DNA from: Turbatrix aceti
Taxonomy: Eukaryota > Nematoda > Chromadorea > Rhabditida > Panagrolaimidae
Direction of reading: 5' to 3'
NCBI GenBank assembly: GCA_963969345.1
Contig: OZ017767.1
Location: 4,802,739-4,866,738 of the forward strand
Length of the DNA: 64,000 nt
The position numbers and the translations under genes were made by a program. This document shows, in pieces, positions 11,779 to 22,708 of the stretch (its first letter is position 1; every line of letters begins with the position of its first letter). The notes under the pieces are model-generated. The model worked only from the letters and a program-made list of their open reading frames with translations. It was not told where the DNA came from and made no database searches.

Positions 11779-14700
11779 TCAAAGCACGGACTGATGACTC
11801 AATCTTCTTGAAGCCATTTTTGCCGCTATCGGATCCGCGAACTTGAGAGAGGATTCTAAACGAGCACTCGATATCAAAAAATACTGGGCGAGCAAAAAAA
11901 TGTCCACAAAAACGTACTTTTATTTCTCGCGGCACCAAAAAGAGGATCCATAAAGTGACGCCGCACTTGTTTCTGATACTCAGGAATGTAGACGCCAAGG
12001 CCGAAGCGAACGAAGACACACGCTGGCCCGATAGGACGATTGGCACGGTTGCGCAGGATGACATGACGGTACCCGCTGCGAAGATGCCTGACTGGCAGAA
12101 ACCGCTGTCCTATCTCGTGGCGGTTTTCGTCGACCACGCGAATGTGCAGAAGCGCGAGCGACGGCAGAATGATTTTTTCGAAGACAAACGTTGTTTCTTC
12201 GAAGATCGTGTTTGCGTCTACTGCATCGACGGTCTTGAAGGTGGTTGCGTGGCGGTTGGTGGACGTGTCGAGGGGGAGGTCGTAGAGATCCACCTGGATC
12301 CGGACGGCCTTCGGGCTGGAACGCGACAACAACGACAGGAACTGCGCCGAGATAATTGTAATCTCGACGCGATTCGCTACCAACACGCGAGAATCGTGGA
12401 CACTCATCTTCCTCGACGAATCGGTGAGTGCGGAATCTTTGAGTACGTAACCGCAGCTGCCGTTCTGCTCGAGGAAGGCGTCGTGCATCTGCATCGGCAG
12501 CCCCGGGGTCTGGAAGTTGAGGGCAATCATCTGGCAGCCCGCGCTCCAAAAAAACTGAAATAACGGCATGTAAAATTTGAAATTCATAAAAAAACTAACC
12601 ATTGGGATAAAATTGGAAGAACACACACGGTTGATGTCAGGGTACACCCTGAGAATGTGTCGGCGAGTATGACTAATAATAGTCGCCGAATCCTTGTTGA
12701 TCTGGGAGTCTATTTTTTCTTCGCTACCCGAATGCATCCAGAAGAATGGATCGTCTAAAATGACCTTATAATCTCAAATTTACAAAATAAAAAAAGTTTA
12801 GTTTAAAAAATTTTTTTAATTTAAAAAAGAAATTGTTTAAAATTTTTTAGAATTGTTTTAGAATTTTTTATAATTTTTTTATAATTTTTTTATAATTTTT
12901 TATAATTTTTTATAATTTTTTGAGAAAACTTTTGCGCTTATTCATGAGACAAAGTTCAGACAAAGAACGCGAACCAAACAACGGCTCGTGCGCGATCGTG
13001 CGTCGATCACAACCAACTGGCCGCACAATTTCCCAACTTTTTGCCGTTGATTTTGGAGAGAGTTGAAAAAAATACTACCACGCGGACTAAAATCGCTTTT
13101 TTGAAGGCAAAAAAGGGAGAAAGGTTTTGCGAAAATTTTTGCGGCCAGCACTGGCCAGACCAGAGTCTAGTCTGGTCACCAGACTTTCTCTGCCTCGACT
13201 GTCTTTGCATGCGCAAAGAATAATTTTTTTGATAGACGCACACTATTTTTTAAGTACGAAAATTGGCTTACCTGCAGTCATCCGAGGCCTCGTCTGGAAG
13301 TAATTTATCAGATCAGAAAGCACGTAGCTCATTTCAGATGCCGCTACCCGATCAACTTGCTGCGATTTTGTCTCCTGTTTGTGGAGTCTCTGAAATCAGC
13401 CAAGTTACGATGCCATCCATCAATGCCGAATCCACTTACACTCATTTTGATTTCAACGAGACGATCTTCGTCGACGACATCGTAGCCCGTCGCAGCCTGT
13501 CCGCCGTCAGCCTTGATGAAGCGTTCAACCGTGCCGGCAATGGTGATCGGCACCGTTTCGAGAAGCTTGGATTGAATGAAGCCACCGTGACGCTCTTTTT
13601 GGTTACTGGGAGCGCCGAAATCGCCTCTGGAGCCTTTGATCAGGATTTTGTGCATCATCGCGCAGGGAGGCGGCAAATATCCGTTTGGATTCGAGAGCTG
13701 CAAAGCAAGAGTTTCCAGTTTGATAAAAAATTAAAAAAATAATTTTTACCGGGTAATCCGGAAGCTCGTCGGCGAGTAACATATCACCGAAAGTCTGCTT
13801 GAAAATCTGAGACATGATTTTCTGCTGGGCTTCTCCGCAGTGGTTTTCTACAGACAAACAGATCGGGTACGGCGTCGTCTTGAACCCTGATTCCGCGATT
13901 GCTTCACACACTTCCTAAAACAAGCACAAAGATGATTTCGGGTTTTGAAAAGGCCGAAACCCACAACGAGAGGCACGACATTTATCTTCTGCAATGCAAT
14001 GGGACCGTGCGTGACGACGGGACCCGAAGGCGATTCCCAAACGTCCAGCTCGATGCAACGGCATCCAGCAAGCAGCGTCTGGTGATACATCTCGGTGTTG
14101 GTCTCGCAGCGCTGCTCTGAATGGCCCGGAATAGCCTTGGCGGCGATGATCTGGTTTCCGAGGAGATAAGTGTTGTGCGAGCTCGATATGTAATAATGCG
14201 AGAGGGGCGATCCCATGTCCGCCGGTCGGAGCTTCATGTCGTGCGTGTTCAGGTCAGAGACTTCCTCGGAGAGGAGGTATTTGCAGAAACCCTCAAACGA
14301 CAGAAATTCAGCCTCTAAAGATTAACAAATCATAAAAACGATCTGCCGCACCAATGAGACCTGCCTGAATTATTTTCCCATCGTTGGATAAAACTGCGAC
14401 ATTGGGCAATCGTTTTTCTCGGGTAAAGGTCCTGAAAAAAATTATATATATTTTTTGGGCAATGCACGCACGCTTCGGCTTACTTCATTTTGCCGAGGAT
14501 CCCGCTGGAAGTCGTTGAGCAAAACCTGCACATCCAGAGCAGTCAGTCCTTCCTGGCTTCCGCTGCGCGATCTATAATACAAATGAAATTTTTTTTTGGG
14601 TTTTACTTAAGTTCATCCAACTCACAGCTGTCTGAAGATCTTGAGCAAATCAGGCCTTTCCAGCCTGTCTGCGTAAAGCTGATAAGCATGTTCATCGTCA

Positions 14701-15531
14701 ACAAATCCGTCAGCCGTCTTACTGGGGTCGAGCAAAGCCATCCTCTTGATAGCGTGGTTCAACTTCAACGGCGATCGTGAATAGCTGCTGAAAGATCACT
14801 TTCAACCTGTATTCAATTCAAAATCCGACAAACTTAACAGCCAGCTGCGAGCTCGACGAAGTGATGATCTGTGGCGTTGCAAGCTTCTTCACGTAGTGCA
14901 GGACGTTGTGGTACGACTTGCGCAGCGACTGTGACAAGGAAAAAAGACATTTTGCCCAGGCTCGGATGGTTTCCTGAAAAAACGGGCTCTGGGGTGGTAG
15001 AAAAAAAAATCGTGCCTTACCGCGTCAGCATGGTAGAAATTGAAAAACTCGAAATTGGTGTAGTCGCAGTTGACGACGACTAGCAAACTGCATCCATTTT
15101 CCTGAAAAAATCTGATTCCGGATTTACGACTCCGGTTTACTCACGTCTATGCGAACTCTGGTGTCCACGATCTCGTCGAGAAACAGGTAAAACACAATGT
15201 TCTGCCTCTCCGGAAACGTGCTAAGCCAGTACAACACGTGGCTCCCGGCGTCGATCCGTAACCGGACGTCTTGCAGCTGGTGGTTCTTCTAAAGCGAAAA
15301 AAGCTTCTAACTAATCTTCAACTCACGAAAAAAAATTACGTCAACGATTGCAAAAACGTCGCCATCCGGGCACAATTTCCCGACAGTGCCGCCCGTATAA
15401 TCACAGGATGAAGATGCGCAGGATGAGTAAGAAGTGCTCGTACTGGAAAAAGAAGAGCAACCAGAATTCCACTTTTTTGAAGGCGATCGCATAGCAAGCA
15501 GTGATGACGGCCGCTGCCTCGACAAAAGCAA
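11779..15531 (-). CDS. Phosphoinositide phospholipase C, beta-like
   Basis: About 14 exons run from roughly 15531 to 11779. In order: PH-like N-terminus, EF-hand region ending FQRDPRQNE, catalytic X box (PLSHYYISSSHNTYLLGNQ, then CRCIELDVWES), Y box (EMSYVLSDLINYFQ; GCQMIALNFQTPGLPMQ), C2 domain (VRIQVDLYDLPLDTS to RFGLGVYIPE) and a short tail. The enzyme hydrolyses PIP2 to IP3 and diacylglycerol at the plasma membrane. The C2 and EF regions resemble PLC-beta more than delta or gamma, but the long beta C-terminal coiled coil is absent. The 5' end is unsure (ATG at 15531 or 15492). The join between the exon starting 14431 and the X-box exon (14315-13980) is out of frame in my reading, and the join near 14839/14762 needs a weak acceptor. 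Confidence 0.85.
12755..13271 (-). other. Long AT-rich intron of the phospholipase C gene
   Basis: This intron lies between the two Y-box exons. It is far longer than its neighbours and carries a degenerate TTTTTATAATT repeat around 12780-12920. No coding exon was seen inside. Confidence 0.6.
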
Positions 15532-15652
15532 TCTCGCGAGCGCGCCAGCTGCCGGAACTCAACGCAATCAGTTCCGCCTAGTACCCCCAGCCCCGCAACG
15601 ATGCGAAAATAAACAGATAAGAGTCGTTTATTCGATAGAATCCGGAGACCTG

Positions 15653-16198
15653 TCACATCCACGCAATGAGCAGTGCGATGGACGCGACGATAAGCATGCA
15701 GCCGGCAAAGAAGGCGAAGATCACGGCGCAGCGCCCACTCCAGTCGGTATGCGGATTCTGAGGAAGGGCTTTTTCGACATCCAGAATATTTGGCAAGTTC
15801 AGTATGTCCAGGGGTGGTGGGGAAAGGGGATGAGAGACGACGCACGAATCGACACAGGCTTCTGGAGGGCACTGACAAAATATGAGTGTCATGAATGGCT
15901 ACACCATGAATAAATACATATGTATGCCTGGCGAGCCCACCCACACCCGTCTGCACTTACCGTGGATGAAGCTGCATCGATGTATTCCCCTCCAAAGAGT
16001 ATCAGGAACCGGACAAGAGCCGCATTCGAGGCACTCAAAGTCGCAGAGAATGGGTTTTTGGCAGGACTCGCATCTCTCAAAGCAGCCAGTGCCGTCGGGG
16101 ACCCGGACGTGGCAGAAAGAGCACCGGGAGACGCGTCCCACAACGTGCTGCAGAGGGTCGCCCCCGACGGCGGCCGCTCGTCTACACCGCATCAGCAT
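15653..16198 (-). CDS. Putative small Cys-rich single-pass membrane protein
   Basis: Two good coding stretches lie on this strand. The upstream one (16198 to about 15961) is Cys-rich, with CSFCHVRVPDGTGC and CLECGSCPVPD. The downstream one (15871-15653) carries CPPEACVDSCVV, then a clear membrane helix (FFAGCMLIVASIALLIAW) and a stop, with AATAAA about 20 nt beyond. The obvious donor (CACG|GTAAGT) leaves phase 1, while the TTTGTCAG acceptor needs phase 0, so I cannot join them cleanly. A weak earlier donor (CCG|GTTCCT) would restore frame. The split may reflect an unseen exon, a sequence error or a decayed gene. The family is not recognised. Confidence 0.45.
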
Positions 16199-16377
16199 CA
16201 ACGACCATTTCCTGACAATCAGATGTCAGTGCTCTCATTGCCGTGCGCGAGTGCGTGCCGCATTTGCATATTCCCTGCAGAAGAGTATCGGCAGACTATT
16301 TAACTGAATGTACGAAGCCGATACCACTATTTCCATCCAACGTCGACGATCTGCCAAAACTCGTCACATTCGCTTGT

Positions 16378-17799
16378 ATGGACCGTATAAGCGCCTACGA
16401 GAGGTCGATAGCGGCTTCACAGACTATAACGACGTCATCCAATGACCAGGCTGGCGAGCGCATCGAACAACAGGTCAAGAACGAGACCTACTACCATGGA
16501 TTGCTGCCGAGAGAGGACGTGCGCTCCATGCTCCGCAAAAACGGCGACTTCCTGCTCCGACTCAGCGAGCCTACACCGGGCAAGGCGCGCCAGATGATTG
16601 TCTCCATGATGGTCCGAGAGGAAAAAGACGAGGTAAGTGAGCTTGCTTCTGGCTTCCTTTTACTCCTTTGGGTTCCAGCTCAAACACTTTATCGTCAGAC
16701 GCTTCGGCGACAAGGTCTGCATCGAGAAGTTTGCGTTCGGCACCATCCAGGAGATGATCAACCACCACCTAACCAGGGGCGACCCACTTTCTAAAAGCGA
16801 CCCAATGACCATCCTGCGCAACGGCATCGGCCGCCAGGAGTGGGAACTGAGCCACGACGACATCGAGTGCACCAAGAAGCTAGGCGAAGGCGCGTACGGC
16901 GAGGTGCACATGGGCACGCTCAAGACCAAGGCCGGCAAGACGCTCAACGTCGCCATCAAGCTCGCCAAACTCGAGGCAATGACCAAGGAGCAGATCAAGG
17001 AGGTCATGCGTGAAGCAAGGCTCATGAAAAGCTTCGACCATCCCAACATTGTTAAATTCCACGGCGTCGCGGCAGGTACGGAGCCCCTCATGGTCGTCAT
17101 GGAGCTTGCCGACGGGGGAGCGCTTGATTCGTATTTACAGAAAAATGAGTCGATTCCGCCGAGCAAGCGTATGGAAATGTGCATGCAGGTGAGAACGCTT
17201 TTATCGATGTCAAAAGTCAGGTGTGCATTTTTCAGGCCGCCTGGGGCATCGAGTACATGCACGTCTCCAGGAATTGTCTGCATCGGGACATCGCGGCCCG
17301 CAACTGTCTCTACGCAGACGGCCAAGTGAAGATCAGCGACTTCGGCCTGACCCGCGAGGGCTCCACGTACCAGATGAACCCGCACCAGCGCGTGCCCATC
17401 AGGTGGCTCGCGCCGGAGGTGCTCTCGTCAGCCATGTACTCGCAGAAGACAGACGTCTGGGCGTTCGGCATCATGTGCTGGGAGATCATGGCAGGCTCGG
17501 AGCCGTATCCGGGCATGTCCATCGCAGAGGTCAACTACCAGGTGAGAAAGGAGAAATACCGCATGCCTTTTCCCGAAAGCACGCCCCCCGACTTTGCAAC
17601 ATTCATCACGAAAAACGTCTTGGCCGAGACCCCCATCGATCGGTTAACCATGGAACAGGTCGTACAGAATCTAGAGCAGATGACGGGATTGAAGGCGCCG
17701 GTCAAGCTTCGACGCTGCACCGCCACAATCCTCAGTCAAAGCACTAAAACCCGCACCAAGAGAGGCGCTCTCAAAGATCAGAGTGTGTTCCAGCGGTAG
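16378..17799 (+). CDS. SH2-domain non-receptor tyrosine kinase, Fes/Fer type
   Basis: Three exons (16378-16632, 16679-17188, 17236-17799) give 442 aa. An SH2 domain comes first: YYHGLLPREDVRSML, then FLLRLSEPTPGKARQ with the phosphotyrosine-binding Arg in FLLR. The kinase domain has the Gly loop GEGAYGEV, VAIKLAKL (catalytic Lys), HRDIAARN, DFGLTREG, and RWLAPEVL. It has no F-BAR domain, so it matches the short nematode Fes/Fer-related kinases (the large SPE-8/KIN-type group, many germline- or sperm-expressed) rather than full-length Fes or Fer. The tail is basic. Expected role is cytoplasmic phosphotyrosine signalling; target unknown. Splice phases are all zero. Confidence 0.92.
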
Positions 17800-18016
17800 T
17801 TTCGTGGTATAAAGCATCCTTGTTGGCAAAAATACACGTTGTAAAAACAAAACATTGAATTCATGGAAAAATCGGTAAAGCGTAACGGTCGGTGATGGCT
17901 AGGCAATGAAAATGAAAATGAGATACGATGAAATAGAGACGAAAAAGATGAGGTATAGATGCCGTTGGGTGTGAAGACTGCCCGTGGCCCTTTCGAGTGG
18001 TGTCGATGTTTCGTAG

Positions 18017-19130
18017 CTACTCCTGCTCCAAGGGAAGCGGCATCCAGGTGGGGGTCGAAGGCTCAAGCGGGCGAGTAGTCCAGTGGGCGTAGCTGGGGAG
18101 AGCGTCGTCCCGCCAGTAGATTTCGACCTTGCCGGTTGGTAGGACCTTTTGCTGAAAAAACAACCAAAATTCACGCAGAAAAGAGTCAAAATTACGTACC
18201 TCTACGAAGTAGCGCAGATTCACGCGAGAAGCGTCAATCGGCATGTTGTAGACAATAAAATCGGAGATAGTGGGTGCGCGTTTCCATTGGTGCAGCAAGA
18301 CTGCCGGATCGTCCTCGAACGTGAAGTTGCGGACGTCGATCCTAGAATGGAATAGAGAAAATAGCCCAGCTGAAAAGTATAATAACAAAGAAGTCTTGGC
18401 TGACTTACTCGATGTAGCGGGCGTGTTGCAGAATGTCCAGAAGCAGGGTAAAGGACATGACACGGTCGCTGGCCAGCTTGACCAGGCTGCACGACGTGAT
18501 GGCCGGAAGCAAGGACAGGGCATTCGGGAAGTTGTCGTTGAAGCCGTAGCACTGCACCTTGATTTGGCACTCGGGGGCCCGCTTGATCGAAGCCAGAACG
18601 TTGGCGAGAAGTGGCATGTCATCCTACAAAAAACCAAAAACATCCAAACAAAAAAAATCGAAAATAGAAACCTGGACGCAAACGCAGACGCGCTTGAGAA
18701 CGATGAAATTGCGGAGAAACTCCTTGTCCCGGTTGATAGCGAGTTCGTAGCGTTCATCGTTGTCGGTGCAGACGAAAACGCGGTAAACGAGGCTGTACAT
18801 GACGATAGAGTTGACCACAAGGCTCCGGCTCTGCTTCTGCATGTGAGTCCACTCTTCGCCGGTCGGGGTCGCGCCGTTCTTCGGCACAGGCACCGTGTAC
18901 TTGTGATGACCAATGAGAGGCGCCGGCGGCGATAGACAGGGTGTACAGCCCGGGGTGAACTGCGTCGAGGTGTACAGGGTAGAGGTAATCTGGCTTGCAA
19001 GGCTGCTGATGGCATTCTGCATGTAATCGCGATGGGCGGAACGGCCGACGTCGATGATGGCATCCATGAGGCTCTGGTGATCCTTCTGCGAGATGGGCTT
19101 GTCGACGGCGCTGATGACACTGGACCTCAT
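18017..19130 (-). CDS. Conserved-looking orphan protein, 316 aa
   Basis: Four exons (19130-18672, 18623-18409, 18341-18200, 18151-18017) join in frame to 316 aa. There is no signal peptide or membrane helix. The N-terminus has IISAVDKP-like helical sequence followed by TGEEWTHMQKQSRS; exon 1 ends VCVCVQ. Exon 2 reads like a leucine-rich alpha/beta repeat (ASDRVMSFTLLLDILQHA). Exons 3-4 hold FTFEDDPAVLLHQWKR and VEIYWRDDALP. The overall texture recalls nematode F-box-associated proteins, but I see no convincing F-box, so function is left open. Good splice sites and uninterrupted frame support a real gene. Confidence 0.7.
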
Positions 19131-19980
19131 GGCGCGGGGTTATTATGGGCGAGTCTAAAAAAAGAGAGAGAAGGTAAAAACGATGATAATCAACTGAACG
19201 CGACTGAGCAATCGACAAGAAATGCGCCAGACTGAAAAACAAACGAGACAAAACTTGCCGCGCAAGAACCACCTCGATCAATTTTTTACCCGAATTGCGG
19301 AAAATGAAAGAGCATTGCGTACTGTATCCCATTCGTGGTGTTCTCGAAACGAAAGGCGGTTCAAAAAAGTTTTATAATATTCATCAAACTTGTTTTTGTT
19401 TTTTTGTACTTTTCTTTTGTTTTTGAACCACTCAATTTCTTATTTCGGAATTTGTTGTCTTTTTTTCTGCCCCCCCCCCCTCGTGCCAGGCAGGGCTTCG
19501 TTAAGCTTTTCTTGTTTTTGTACCATTTATCCCGGCGAAAGCTGCTTTGTGTTGTCTTCGGAGCTACATTTAGTATAACTTTGTGTATGTTTGTAGTTTC
19601 TTCTACGTGACTTGAGAGCACTTTTTAGGATGAAAAATCATGTTTTTTATTTTGGCTATGAGAAACCTCCACGTTTAAATGCCAGTAATAATAACTAATG
19701 TGAGTAGCCGCTCATTACAGTACAGTAAGAGGGAGTAATGGGAATATGTAGGGATACTTCGATACTTCGCTGTATGTGAGGATACTTCGCTGCATTCGTG
19801 TTATTTCGTGTCCAGAGACGAAGCGGGCAAACAACGAAAGACAACCCGTGAACAACGTCTTGTTCCATATCAAGTGTGGGCCAGGACAGAGCAAGGGGGA
19901 TAGGAGATAAACGGGGTAAGTGGGGAATGTTGTGCTTCGAGGAGGGAAGTGAGAAATAGGGTTACATACGTCAATATAGG
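19131..19980. other. Intergenic region, no gene seen
   Basis: It separates two minus-strand genes and so holds the promoter of the orphan at 18017-19130 and the 3' end of the sulfatase. It contains a run of 10 C at about 19471-19480 and a short GATACTTCG repeat near 19755-19790. Confidence 0.45.
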
Positions 19981-22708
19981 TCAGTCATCTGCAAATTGTC
20001 TGGTTTCCATGTCGAGTTCAGCGACGACTTCTGCAGAGAGAGGGTCGAGGACTACCGTGTTGCCGTCACCGTTCGCGTATCCCACGAAGAATTTGAAGGG
20101 CTCTTTGACGAAGCTGACCAGCGACTGGTTGTTAACCAGGTGCTGGGGCCATCGCGTGTACTGGCGTCGTTGCTGGGTCTCCGGATCGGTGCTCAGGTAG
20201 TCGCATTCGCATTTTGGGAAGTTGCAGCACGGGATGACGTCGACGTCGTACGTTCCGAGCTGCTCTTCGACCGGGATGATCGTGTCCTGGTGGTTTGCGG
20301 CCAGTTTACGAGCTTTTTCGATGAGGGGCTGGGTGATGTTCGGGTTGACGAGCGGATAGAGTTCGTACATGTCGGTGCCGATGTTGTAGACGAGCGGTGG
20401 GTCGTGTCTGATGAGTTGGTGTTCGGGGCAGGTCTGGCTGACGTACCTGCAAGGGTGGAAATAAGCACGGTTATTCCAGTCTGGCCAACTTACCAGTCGT
20501 CTTTAGGCTTTCCACCGGGACAGTACTCTTCAAGAAGCGGGTCTAGGCTGAAGTTCTTGAAGATCGGAGACGTCATGAAGTGAATCTAGAATTTTTTTAT
20601 AGTTTTCCAGTCCCCGTCAGTGTTGATACTCACCTTGTAGTCACCGTATCGGACGGCCATGAGGTGCCTGTTGCAGTAGAAGAAAATAGGCCGACGGATG
20701 CTCAGCGGCTCGGTGGGCAGCCGACGTCCCGAAAAACCTCTCGCCTTGGTTTTGTCCTGCGCGGAATATCCCAAAAGTTCGGGCCAAACGTCGACGCCAT
20801 CGAATGTCCGCGTATCGTAGATTTGGCTGTACAACGGATGGTTGGAGTTTGCACCGTAGGCCATCTTCTGGAGCGTCGGGTACAGATCCAGCGACCAGAT
20901 GACTTCGTTAGACACCTGGCTTGCGCCTACGGTTCCCGGCATCCACGTGACAAATGGAATGCGGAATCCACCCTCGAAACTGTTGGATTTGCCTCCCTTT
21001 AAGCCGGATGTAGCCCCGCCGTTGTTGCAAAGCTCCTGGTGTGGTCCGTGATCAGACATAAATACCACGAGGGTTTTGTCGTCAATTTTGTTCTCTCGCA
21101 GCGAATCCAGCACCTCGCCAACGGCCCAGGCCATTTCGTTGATGTTGTCGCCGAAGAGGCCCCTCACCGAGCTGCCCTTGAAGAACTTGTTCGCGAACTG
21201 GGTGCTGTGGACGTGGGGGAAGCTGAAGTAGAAGAAAAACGGCCGTCTGTGCTGGTCGGTGGTCATGCGCTCGTCGAGGAATTTCCTCCAGTCATTGACC
21301 AGGTCTTCGGTCAGGTTGTCGAACTTGGTGGGCTGCTGAACGATGCGATCATCCTTGTAGACGAAGCAGAAGTTGGTATCCGGCTCGGGGTAGTATTCCT
21401 TGGACGTATCGCACTGCCAGGTGTTGGTAAAGGGCAGGTTGATGCCTACGTAGTCGAAACCCCGCTTGTTAGGGAGGTAGGATCCGTCGCTCCTGTTGAA
21501 CTGGTTAATGCCCAGATGCCATTTGCCGATCATGCCCGTAACGTAGCCGGCGCCCTTGAGCATCTCCGCGATCGTAGGCTCGTCTTTCGGCAGACCGCCC
21601 TTGTCCTGCGGGATGAAGACTCGCGCACCCCCTGTCACACCGAGTCGGATGGGCAGTCTGCCGGTCATGAACGCCGCACGACTCGGTGAACACATGGAGT
21701 CTGCGGAGTACGCGTTGGTAAAACGCGTGCCTTCGCGAATCATGTCGTCAACTGCTGAGTACTCTTGTGTCGGATTACCGTAGCTCTGGATGTCACCGTA
21801 TCCTAAAAAAAGAAACTCATCGTCACGCATGGGACTAATTATTTTTGACGTCAATTTTTTTGTGGAGGCGGGCCACACGCTTTTCTTGCACGCGAAGAAA
21901 GAACACCTACTGCATTATGCATCATCTAATCCTTCTTTGGTGCCCTGCCAAATGCCAATGACAACACGACCTGCTTCTCAGAGGTACTGTAGTTGGGGAT
22001 GAGTAATTTCATCAGATCCTGACCTTCGCCGGGGTTTTTGATTAATTTTGAATTACTTTGCACGCTGACACTAACACATTTCGCAGTCAAGTGTGCGGAG
22101 TTAATTGGCAGCCAGCGGTTCGTTCGGTCACAGCGCCTGGCTATGAATGTTTCATGCCACCTAGATGATGCTGGCCACCGGTGCTTGCTTTATTACCCGA
22201 CTACATTCTATTTTGCCACCAACACGGTTTTGTTACCTAGCAATGACATCAGAGAACGGTGGACATTCTTGGCAAATTTGCGTAACAGGTGGCGCTAAAC
22301 GGCTAAACATCATGCGATCCGTGGGGTTGCAAATAGAATGACTACAGTACCCGTTAGAGACTTTGAAGCGTTAGAGACTAGAGATTACATGTTGTATTTT
22401 TGGAAGCGCATTGTTTACTAGAAAGAGGCCTTACATGTGCAATGGTGCACATACTCGGCTTTCTTTCATGCCTACTCAAAGGATCTGTTTGAGCTGGTGA
22501 GTCGTTATGGCTCCACGCAGCTTACCTGTGTCCCAGGTGAGCTACTGCTTCAACCAGCCTCAAACTCACCGAGATCGTCGACCATGAGAACGACGATGTT
22601 GGGTCGTTCGGGAGTAGGTGGCATGGCGTCGGGAAAGTGGATGGCCGCCTGGCTGAGCACGGAAGGCAGGAGAATGGAAACCGTCGCCGTGAGCCAGAGC
22701 GATGGCAT
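19981..22708 (-). CDS. Secreted arylsulfatase
   Basis: Four exons (22708-22570, 21802-20634, 20585-20494, 20446-19981) give 621 aa. A signal peptide ([18 protein letters not shown]) precedes the sulfatase fold. [16 protein letters not shown] carries the metal-binding Asp pair and spans intron 1. [14 protein letters not shown] holds the Cys converted to formylglycine; GKWHLG and MSDHGPH complete the active site. Length and the C-terminal [13 protein letters not shown] segment resemble the arylsulfatase/steryl-sulfatase branch (C. elegans sul genes). It should hydrolyse sulfate esters in the secretory pathway, lysosome or outside the cell; substrate is not predictable. Intron 1 is unusually long (767 nt). 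No active-site loss seen. Confidence 0.95.
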
